Shown here: positions 51,950 through 58,596 of the stretch, in pieces | Numbering within the stretch: position 1 is the stretch's first letter | Layout of the letters: each line of letters starts with the position of its first letter | Program-made: the position numbers and the translations under genes | Assembly (NCBI GenBank): GCA_022072085.1 | Contig: JAJVII010000057.1 | Coordinates: 1 to 64,000 of the forward strand | Source: Phycisphaerae bacterium | Lineage (GTDB): Bacteria; Planctomycetota; Phycisphaerae; JAJVII01 | Direction of reading: 5' to 3' | DNA length: 64,000 bases | The notes under the pieces: model-generated | Seen by the model: the letters and a program-made list of their open reading frames with translations, nothing else | Told to the model about the DNA's origin: nothing | Database searches by the model: none

Positions 51950-52576
51950 TCACCTGACCGACGGGGCGTAAGCGTCCAGGGACTGCATGTAGGTGATGAG
52001 CAACCATATCTGCTCGACGGCCAGTTCGTCCTTGAACGCCGGCATGACCAGGGCCCGGCCGTCAGCCGCTTTGGCCCCGCCGTCGTGGCCGTCGTGGATC
52101 TTGCTGAACCAGGAGCGCGGCGCGCCGCGATGGATCGTCACCGCGAACCGCGTCCCGAAGGCGTGCCAGTTCATGCTCTCCACTACGCGCGGCATGTCGG
52201 GCCCGCGGCCGTCGGCGTCCGGGCCGTGGCAGCGGGAGCAGTAGTTCTCGTAGAGCACGGCCCCGCGGCTGACGGCCTCGGGATCCTTGTTGGCGTCGAA
52301 GGGGTTGCGGGTGTGGCTGAGGGCGGCGTCGGCGGCGGTCGCCTGCTCGACCGATTGGCCGGTCTCCCTGGCACGCTGCGCGAGGAAAATGTCGCGCGGC
52401 GTTCTGCTCGGGTTGGCCGCCACGGCCGCGGACCACGCCTCCTTGTCCGCCGGCCGAATGGCCACGCCCAGCGGCCGCGGCCCGCTGCACCCCCACACCC
52501 CGCCCGCGACGATCGCCGCCAGCAGCGTCGCCCCGACCAGCACCCGCACCCGCCTGCTTCGTTCGTTCGTCCGCAT
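51950..52576 (-). CDS. c-type cytochrome lipoprotein
   Basis: Encodes 208 residues from the ATG at 52576 (GGGAG 5 nt upstream). The N-terminus is a lipoprotein signal with Cys30 in GGVWGC. The heme-binding motif CSRCH is at residues 113-117 (VLYENYCSRCHGPDADGRG), and VMPAF near residue 180 supplies the probable Met ligand. It is a mono-heme class-I cytochrome, similar in layout to the small cytochrome subunits of quinol:electron-acceptor complexes (ActE type). It is likely anchored at the periplasmic face of the membrane. No partner oxidoreductase is in view. Confidence 0.85.
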   Translation of the reverse strand: MRTNERSRRVRVLVGATLLAAIVAGGVWGCSGPRPLGVAIRPADKEAWSAAVAANPSRTPRDIFLAQRARETGQSVEQATAADAALSHTRNPFDANKDPEAVSRGAVLYENYCSRCHGPDADGRGPDMPRVVESMNWHAFGTRFAVTIHRGAPRSWFSKIHDGHDGGAKAADGRALVMPAFKDELAVEQIWLLITYMQSLDAYAPSVR

Positions 52577-52636
52577 GTAGTCTCCCATCTGTCAGGACGC
52601 CGCAGCCGACTTCACATGCAGATTGTAGGCCGCCGG

Positions 52637-54310
52637 TCAGCGCAGGGTCAGCCGCTTGTATTGGCTGCGGCGGTGGGCCAGACGGTCGCTGCCCGCATCG
52701 GCCAGCGACTTCTCGTAGGCCTCGAAGTTGCCCTCGAACCATCGTGTCCGCCCGCCGCCCTCAAGGATCAGCAGGTGCGTGCAGATGCGGTCCAGGAAGA
52801 AGCGGTCGTGGCTGATGACCATCGCGCAGCCGGGGAAGTCGATCAGGGCCTGCTCCAGCACGCGCATCGTGCCGACGTCCAGGTCGTTGGTCGGCTCGTC
52901 CATCAGCAGCAGGTTGCCGCCGCGGCGCAGCAGCTTGGCCAGGTGGACGCGGTTGCGCTCGCCGCCGGACAACTCGCCCACGTGCTTCTGCTGGGCCGGT
53001 CCGCGGAAGTTAAATCGCGACACGTAGGTCCGCGAGCTGATGCTCAGATCGCCCAGCTTGAGCTGATCCTTGCCGTCGGTGATTTCCTCGAAGACCGTCC
53101 GGCTGCCGTCCAGGGCGTCGCGGTGCTGGTCGACGTAGGCCAGCGACACCGACTCGCCCAGGTGAATCTCGCCGGCGTCGGGCGTCTCCTGGCCCATGAT
53201 CATGCGGAACAGCGTCGTCTTGCCCGAGCCGTTGGGCCCGATGACCCCGACGATCCCGCCGCGCGGCAGCTCGAACGAGCAGTCGGCCAGCAGCGGCGTC
53301 CCGTTGTAGCCCTTGCTCACGCCGCGGACGCGCAGCACGTCCTGGCCCAGCCGCGGACCCGGGGCGATCTGGATCACCGCGTCGCTGCGGGCATCCTGGG
53401 TCTGCTGGCCGGCCAGTTGCTCGAAGGCGCTGATGCGGGCCTGGCTCTTCTTGCGGCGGCCCTGCGCGGATGTGTTGATCCACTCCAATTCGCGGGACAG
53501 CGTGCGCTGCCGCTCGCTCTCGCGCTTCTCGCTGACGCGGAGCAGCTCGGCCTTCTGGGCCAGCCAGCTCGAATAGTTGCCCTCGAACGGCAGCCCGCGC
53601 CCGCCGTCCAGTTCCAGGATCCACTTGGTGATGTTGTCCAGGAAGTAGCGGTCGTGCGTGACGATGATGACCGTGCCGGGGTATTCGCGGAGCTGGGCCT
53701 CCAGCCAGGCCACCGTCTCGGCGTCCAGGTGGTTGGTCGGCTCGTCCAGCAGCAGCAGATCGGGCTTCTCCAGCAGCACGCGGCAGAGCGCGACGCGCCG
53801 CCGCTCGCCGCCGGAGAGCAGCTTCACCGGCATGTCGTCCGGCGGCAGCACGAGGGCGTCGGCGGCGATGTCCATCAGCCGGTCGAGCTCCCAGCCGTCG
53901 GCGGCGTCGATCTGCTCCTGCAATCGGCCCATCTCCTCCATCAGCTCGTCCATGCGATCGGCGGCGGCGGGATCCGACAGTTCCTCGGTGATCTTGTTGA
54001 ACCGGTCGATCAGCCCCTGGATCGGCGCGACGGCCGCCAGCAGGTTCTGGCGAACGGTCGCCTCCAGGTCCAGCGCCGGCTCCTGGGCGACGTAACCGAC
54101 CCGCATGCCCTTGGCCAGGCGGGCCTCGCCGTGGAAGTCCTTGTCCACGCCGGCCATGATCCGCAGCAGCGAGGTCTTGCCCGAGCCGTTCTCGCCGACG
54201 ACGCCAATCTTCGCGCCGTAGAAGAACGACAGGCTGATGTCCTGGAACACGAGCTGGTCGCCGTAGCGCTTGGCGACGTCGCGCATCTCGAAGACGAATT
54301 GGGGCGGCAT
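52637..54310 (-). CDS. ettA: ABC-F ATPase, EttA type
   Basis: Encodes 557 residues with GGAGG before the ATG. Two ABC domains are present with Walker A GENGSGKTS (near residue 41) and GPNGSGKTT (near residue 350). Signature motifs LLSGGERRRVALCRVLLEKPDLLLLDEPTNHLD and ELSGGERNRVHLAKLLRRGGNLLLMDEPTNDLD follow. The linker and arm region between them is EttA-like, and length is the usual one for EttA (about 555). EttA binds the ribosomal E-site and gates entry of initiation complexes into elongation according to energy state. No membrane segments. It appears as a single-gene unit. Confidence 0.9.
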   Translation of the reverse strand: MPPQFVFEMRDVAKRYGDQLVFQDISLSFFYGAKIGVVGENGSGKTSLLRIMAGVDKDFHGEARLAKGMRVGYVAQEPALDLEATVRQNLLAAVAPIQGLIDRFNKITEELSDPAAADRMDELMEEMGRLQEQIDAADGWELDRLMDIAADALVLPPDDMPVKLLSGGERRRVALCRVLLEKPDLLLLDEPTNHLDAETVAWLEAQLREYPGTVIIVTHDRYFLDNITKWILELDGGRGLPFEGNYSSWLAQKAELLRVSEKRESERQRTLSRELEWINTSAQGRRKKSQARISAFEQLAGQQTQDARSDAVIQIAPGPRLGQDVLRVRGVSKGYNGTPLLADCSFELPRGGIVGVIGPNGSGKTTLFRMIMGQETPDAGEIHLGESVSLAYVDQHRDALDGSRTVFEEITDGKDQLKLGDLSISSRTYVSRFNFRGPAQQKHVGELSGGERNRVHLAKLLRRGGNLLLMDEPTNDLDVGTMRVLEQALIDFPGCAMVISHDRFFLDRICTHLLILEGGGRTRWFEGNFEAYEKSLADAGSDRLAHRRSQYKRLTLR

Positions 54311-54376
54311 GAGTGCAAGTCCTCCGGTCCGAGCCTGGGTAATGGCCGGGCATTATAGCACGGCCCGGCTATGTCG

Positions 54377-54413
54377 AATGATTCTCCACCCGCTATGCAG
54401 GTGGAAAATCATT
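54377..54413. repeat. 14-bp inverted repeat after the HDOD gene
   Basis: Arms at 54377-54390 and 54400-54413 (AATGATTCTCCACC / GGTGGAAAATCATT) pair with one mismatch round a 9-nt loop. It lies immediately after the stop of the HDOD gene (54416) and before the ettA promoter region. It may act as a transcription stop without a U-tract. Confidence 0.7.
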
Positions 54414-54415
54414 GG

Positions 54416-55312
54416 CTACGCCGGTCGGGCCAGGGACTCGGGGACAGGGGGGTCGAGCAGCGCGGGCAGGCGGAACTCGCGGGCCAGGGCCCGGTAGCGG
54501 AGCAGGCACTGGCTGACGAACTCGAACAGGTCCGGCGGCTCCATGCCGAAGGTCGTCCGGGCGATCTGCGTGAGCTGGGCGCAGAGATCCTGGCGCTGGC
54601 TCACGATGCAGTCGCTGACCAGGGCGGCGAAGAAGACCATCCCGGGCAACAGGGGCGTGACGGCCTGCTCGATCGCGCCGGGCAGGTGGTGCTCCAGCGC
54701 CGCCCTGACGACGACATCGGGCAGTTTCCAACGCGACAGCACTCCGGCGGCCACCTGTGCGTGGGTATAACCGAACCGCTCCTGCTCGGCGACGAACAGG
54801 TCGAGGCACGGCGCGGTGGCGAACTGGCGCAGCAGCCGCTCGTACTCCGGCTCGAAGCGGGCCATCACCAGCACGCCGATCTCGGACAACAGCCCGGTGA
54901 GGTAGGCCTCCTCGACCTGGCCGGGGGCGTGCTGCTGACAGACGAGGGCGGCGGCAACGGCGATGAGGATCGAACGGTCCCACCAGTTGAACGCCTCGAA
55001 GCCCGGACTGGTGTAGGTGGCCAGCGACCGGCGCAGCGACTGCGAAAGGATGATTGCCCGGACGCGGCGCAGGCCCAGCAGGACGACGGCCTGCTTGAGC
55101 GAGGCGATCCGCCGGGGCATGCCGAACAGCGGCGAATTGATGGTCTTGAGGATCTCGGCCGTCAGCGCCGGATCGCGCTCCAACTCGGAGCAGAGCGAAT
55201 CGACGTCGACGTCCAGTGATGCGAGCCGGGCGTGAATGCGGATCAGCGCCTCGGGCAGCGCCGGCAACGCGCCGGGCGTGTCGAGGCTTTCAAGCCAGAC
55301 TTCCGTGCTCAT
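54416..55312 (-). CDS. HDOD-domain protein
   Basis: Encodes 298 residues, with GGAGG before the ATG. Residues about 15-215 form an HDOD domain: LPALPEALIRIHARL, ELERDPALTAEILKTINSPLFGMPRRIASLKQAVVLLGLRRVRAIILS, then YLTGLLSEIGVLVMARF. HDOD proteins look like HD phosphohydrolases but lack the metal-binding HD pair and take part in signalling. The C-terminal 70 residues are helical. Context gives no clue to the pathway; the flanking genes have their own signals. Confidence 0.85.
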   Translation of the reverse strand: MSTEVWLESLDTPGALPALPEALIRIHARLASLDVDVDSLCSELERDPALTAEILKTINSPLFGMPRRIASLKQAVVLLGLRRVRAIILSQSLRRSLATYTSPGFEAFNWWDRSILIAVAAALVCQQHAPGQVEEAYLTGLLSEIGVLVMARFEPEYERLLRQFATAPCLDLFVAEQERFGYTHAQVAAGVLSRWKLPDVVVRAALEHHLPGAIEQAVTPLLPGMVFFAALVSDCIVSQRQDLCAQLTQIARTTFGMEPPDLFEFVSQCLLRYRALAREFRLPALLDPPVPESLARPA

Positions 55313-55667
55313 GAAACACCTCCTGGTCGGGGTTCAGGGGTGCAACGTTCGACGGCAATCGACAGCGGCGTGGCGATGGCATCGCCCGAACTGCACGTTC
55401 TCTCTTCACGCGGTCGTCACGGTGTACAACATGCTCAGCCGGCTTCGAGCCGGAATGTGCGGGCGCGGATGCGCGGACTGCCTTCGGTCGGTCAGGAGAC
55501 AAGAACGCCGATCTCGCCGGATCGTCTAACGCGACATGAACTCGCTTCCCCCGAAGCATCCGCAGCCAAGCCTCCGCCCCCCTGGCCCGCTGATGGCCTA
55601 ACCCGGCCACGCCGCGGGAGTTTCGGCGGAGATAGGTAGAGTCTGCGAATTTCCTCGTCCGCGACTA

Positions 55668-55828
55668 GGCTCTGTCTGACGAATCGCTCTGGCTTCGAGC
55701 GGCTGCGTTCGCGGCTGGCGGCGTTGGCCTGCATCGGCGATACGGAGGAGTATCGCCTGCTTCGGCCGCCTTGCCAGCCACGAACTCGCTCGCTCTCTGG
55801 CCGACGACCGATTCGTCAGACAGAGCCT
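55668..55828. mobile_element. MITE-like 161-bp element with 20-bp perfect terminal inverted repeats
   Basis: Bases 55668-55687 and 55809-55828 are perfect 20-bp inverted repeats (AGGCTCTGTCTGACGAATCG). The interior also folds back on itself: the stretch from GTTCGCGGCTGG to GCGATA pairs imperfectly with TATCGC to CCAGCCACGAAC, around a short GGAGGAG tip. No coding region is seen. The ends resemble those of IS-family termini, but no target duplication is evident. It fills most of the gap between the TPR lipoprotein and HDOD genes. The remaining 355 bp (55313-55667) show nothing else. Confidence 0.7.
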
Positions 55829-55835
55829 TGTGCGG

Positions 55836-56489
55836 TCATCCCCCCAGCCGAGCCAGGTCCGCCTTCACGCCGGGCTCGTCCGGATTCAACTGAAGCGCCC
55901 GCTTCAGTTCATCCTTGGCCAGATCGTTCCGACCCGTCTGAAGATAGTATCGCCCCAGCGCCGCATGCGGAAACGCCAGGTTGCCGTCGACCGCAATGGC
56001 CTCCTGGAACCGGCGCTCCGCCTCATTCTGCTGGCTCTGGCGTGCGTATTCCTCGGCCATCCGCACCAGGCCCATCGCCCTCTCGCGCTTGTCGCTGGCC
56101 GACAGATCGGCGCCGACGTCGGCGGCCGTCTGCGGAGCGTCCGCGCCGACTTCGCGGCGGCACTCCTCCAGACCCTCAGACGCCCCGCGGTGGCCGGGGA
56201 AGTTGGCCAGCGTGCGGCTGTACCAATACATCGCCTCGCGCGGGTTGTGCAGGCGCTGATGGCAGCGGCCCATGAGGTAGAGCACGTTGGGGTCGGCGGC
56301 GTTGTAGTCCAGCGCCTCGGTCAGCGGGCCCAGCGCGGAGCGATACTCGCCCTGCCAGTAGTAGGTCTGGGCGGAGTAGAGCAGGTCTTCCTTGCTGGGC
56401 TTGTCGCATCCGGCCAGCGTGCCGGCAAGAAGTGCGAATGCAACGATGATCGCTGCCCTGATGCCGGGATGTGCAGAGAGTCGATTCAA
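55836..56489 (-). CDS. TPR-repeat lipoprotein
   Basis: Encodes 217 residues from a TTG at 56489, supported by GGAG 5 nt upstream. The lipobox is GTLAGC (Cys28). Helical TPR repeats are visible: LLYSAQTYYWQGEYRSALGPLTEALDYNAADPN, VLYLMGRCHQRLHNPREAMYWYSRTLANFPG, then after a linker EAERRFQEAIAVDGNLAFPHAALGRYYLQTGRND and LKRALQLNPDEPG. It is likely an envelope-attached scaffold protein. Function cannot be read from the sequence. The flanking genes give no operon context. Confidence 0.8.
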   Translation of the reverse strand: MNRLSAHPGIRAAIIVAFALLAGTLAGCDKPSKEDLLYSAQTYYWQGEYRSALGPLTEALDYNAADPNVLYLMGRCHQRLHNPREAMYWYSRTLANFPGHRGASEGLEECRREVGADAPQTAADVGADLSASDKRERAMGLVRMAEEYARQSQQNEAERRFQEAIAVDGNLAFPHAALGRYYLQTGRNDLAKDELKRALQLNPDEPGVKADLARLGG

Positions 56490-57130
56490 GTGATCTCCAC
56501 GGGTTGCGGACGGGATCAGGCGAGCTTACCTGCCGATGCCGCCGACACTTAGAGGCCCACCTGCGCATCGACCCGCCAGTCGAGTCGAGATTGAATCTAC
56601 ATCGGCAGAAAGCTCATTTCAACTCAAAACTCAATCGTCCTCCCCCCGCGCTGAGCGCAAGGAAAGAGGTGGGCGAGTGTCCCCCGACGGACACCCACGG
56701 CTTGCGCACGCGAAGCCTGCCCACCTCATATCGGACCGGACGCGGGACCGCGACTAACGACCGGAAACGCCGAAAGACCCCGGCTGAAAAGGGGGGCCGA
56801 GGCGCAAGCCGTCTTCGTCCGTCAGTCCGCCGACGGACCAGGATTTCGGGGGACCTGGTTCACTCGACAAAGCTTGAAGAAGAGGCAGACCCTGTCGAAC
56901 ACCGCTTCGCGTGCTACCTGAACTATAGTGAAGCTGCGACCCGCCTTCAATTCAAAAGTCGCGTGAGCCGCCACGACCCGATGGGCAATGTTCACCATTC
57001 GCAACAGCGATGTTGACAAAAAACAACATTCTTCTAGTCCCAAATAGGTCCTTGACATTCCCTGTGAATTGCCGTAAATCTTGGAGGTGTAAGTTGTCCG
57101 GGCACCACGGATGGATACTTGCCGCTCTCC
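56490..57130. other. Long intergenic region with a structured element
   Basis: In this stretch I see no convincing gene. A three-way-junction-like element lies at 56666-56727. A TTGACA box (57052-57057) with a weak -10 further on could be a promoter, and GGAGG with a following TTG at 57094 opens a 44-codon frame with a hydrophobic start, but a sigma-54-type promoter lies inside that frame. I therefore do not call it a gene. Confidence 0.4.
56666..56727. ncRNA. Candidate three-way-junction RNA or structured DNA element
   Basis: A 9-bp closing stem (GAGGTGGGC at 56666-56674 with GCCCACCTC at 56719-56727) encloses two hairpins: GTGTCC/GGACAC (56677-56682 with 56689-56694, loop CCCGAC) and GGCTT/AAGCC (56699-56703 with 56713-56717). 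The arrangement would form a compact three-way junction in RNA. No known family was recognised; it could also be the end of a mobile element. Confidence 0.4.
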
Positions 57131-57146
57131 TGGCATGCCTTTTGCA
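57131..57146 (+). promoter_or_regulatory. Sigma-54-type promoter of the PEP-CTERM gene
   Basis: TGGCATGCCTTTTGCA matches the -24/-12 consensus TGGCACG-N4-TTGCA at all but one conserved base, with GG (57132-57133) and GC (57144-57145) exactly 10 nt apart. It lies about 220 nt before the ATG of the PEP-CTERM/SUMF1 gene. PEP-CTERM genes in other bacteria are known to be controlled by RpoN with the PrsK/PrsR two-component system, so the match is meaningful. Confidence 0.65.
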
Positions 57147-57363
57147 TGCACACTCCCATCGGAGGGCGGAACACGCCCCGACCCCAGAGCCATCAACACG
57201 ACGCTCAGCAGGTCATGACAGGCTTTGAACTGGTCTTTGATCGGCTGCGCTGATAGACTTCTGCGTCTTCGCCAGTGAGATGTCGGGCGCCTTGGCCGGG
57301 CGACCCGATCGCATGTGAGTCGTCCTGCCCTCCCGGGCTGGACAAAAGAGAGAGGGAATCCCC

Positions 57364-58362
57364 ATGCGTTTCTTCGCCGGGTCACCCCTGCGCTGGGTGG
57401 CTATCGCCGTAATTGTCGTCGCCGGTCCCGCCTCCGCTGTCGCCGCGCTGGTCGACTCGGTCACCATCGAGAGCGCCGGCAACACCGCCGACGGCAACGG
57501 CCGCGGCGCAGTCGCCTATCGCTACAACATCATGACGCACGAGGTCACCGTCGCGCAGTACGTCGAGTTCCTCAACGCGGTGGCCGACAGCGACCCGCAC
57601 GGCGTGTTCACCAGCAAGAGCGACGCCTACGACCTGATCACGCGCACCGGGTCGGACGGGTCCTATAGCTACGCCGCCAAGTCCGGCGCCGGCAACCTGC
57701 CCATGCAGCGTGTCTCGGTCTTTAGCGCGATGCGCTACGTCAACTGGCTCCAGAACGGCCAGCCCACGGCGCCGCAGGGCATATTCACGACCGAGGATGG
57801 CGCCTACGACATGTCCCAGGCCAACCCCACGCGAGACGTGGGGGCGTCCTTCGTCCTGCCGACGATGGACGAGTGGTATAAGGCCGCCTACTTCGATCCC
57901 ACGCTCAACAGCGGCACGGGGGGCTATTACGACTATCCCACCTCCAACAACCTGGCCCCCACGGCCCAGGCGCCGGCCGGCGGGAGCAACTCAGCCAATT
58001 TCAACAACGTCCTCTCTTCGCCTCCCTACAACAACGTGGGGGCCTACACCGCCACAACCAGCCCCTGGGGACTCTATGATGCCGCCGGCAATGTCGCCGA
58101 GTGGACCGAGACCCTCGTGAGCACCAACACCTACGCCGCCATGGGCGGCAGCTTCAACGCCTCCACCGCCAACGCGTTCATGGCCGGGGCCTTCGCCGGC
58201 AGTGGACCGACGATCACCTACCGGGACGTCGGCTTCCGCGTGGTCGAGGTGAACATCGCCTCCACGTCGGCCCCGGAGCCCGCGACGCTGGCGATTCTGG
58301 GCCTGGGCGGCGCGGGCCTGGGCCTGATGGCCCGCCGACGCTCCCGTCGCAACCGCGCGTAA
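57364..58362 (+). CDS. PEP-CTERM sorted protein with SUMF1 (formylglycine-enzyme-like) fold
   Basis: Encodes 332 residues; GAGAGAGGG stands 7 nt before the ATG. The signal peptide ends near VAALVDS (residue 29). Residues about 30-290 are a SUMF1/FGE-like C-type-lectin fold (MTHEVTVAQYVEFLNAVA, VLPTMDEWYKAAYFDP, PWGLYDAAGNVAEWTET, YRDVGFRVVEV). There is no Cys in the entire protein, so it cannot be an active sulfatase-maturing FGE. The C-terminus is a PEP-CTERM signal: APEPATLAILGLGG, hydrophobic stretch, then RRRSRRNRA. Such proteins are sorted by exosortase to the surface, often with exopolysaccharide. A sigma-54-type promoter precedes it. Confidence 0.9.
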   Translation: MRFFAGSPLRWVAIAVIVVAGPASAVAALVDSVTIESAGNTADGNGRGAVAYRYNIMTHEVTVAQYVEFLNAVADSDPHGVFTSKSDAYDLITRTGSDGSYSYAAKSGAGNLPMQRVSVFSAMRYVNWLQNGQPTAPQGIFTTEDGAYDMSQANPTRDVGASFVLPTMDEWYKAAYFDPTLNSGTGGYYDYPTSNNLAPTAQAPAGGSNSANFNNVLSSPPYNNVGAYTATTSPWGLYDAAGNVAEWTETLVSTNTYAAMGGSFNASTANAFMAGAFAGSGPTITYRDVGFRVVEVNIASTSAPEPATLAILGLGGAGLGLMARRRSRRNRA

Positions 58363-58403
58363 CGCATTGTCCAATGACGCCCCCCTCCCCTCCTCCGTTC
58401 GAA

Positions 58404-58423
58404 CCGCGAACGGAAGTTCGCGG
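58404..58423. terminator. Hairpin after the PEP-CTERM gene
   Basis: An 8-bp perfect stem (CCGCGAAC/GTTCGCGG) with a GGAA tetraloop lies 42 bp past the PEP-CTERM stop. No U-tract follows, so it may be an inefficient or factor-assisted stop. Confidence 0.4.
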
Positions 58424-58596
58424 ATAGTCGGCTGCCTCCGCGGTCGGCTGGGAGTCAACCAGTGGGGCGCCCCCCTCTCTGCCTCTGCCGCCCCCGGAAC
58501 CACGCCCCTCCGGACGCATACGGCTTATCGCATTGACCCTGTCCGTTCGCGGACGCATAATGGTCGGATTCGTTTTACCCGACGGAGAGGATCCGC

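Noticed and set aside
56666-56727. tRNA gene
   Set aside because: The folded element has three stems but no anticodon loop, no T-arm sequence and no CCA end; it does not match a tRNA.
57094-57228. 44-codon frame with a GGAGG site and hydrophobic start
   Set aside because: A sigma-54-type promoter lies inside it, and it starts with TTG. It has no conserved feature, so it is more likely part of a leader region.
57364-58362. Sulfatase-activating formylglycine-generating enzyme for the Cys-type sulfatase
   Set aside because: The SUMF1-fold protein contains no Cys and ends in a PEP-CTERM signal, so it cannot be the activating enzyme.
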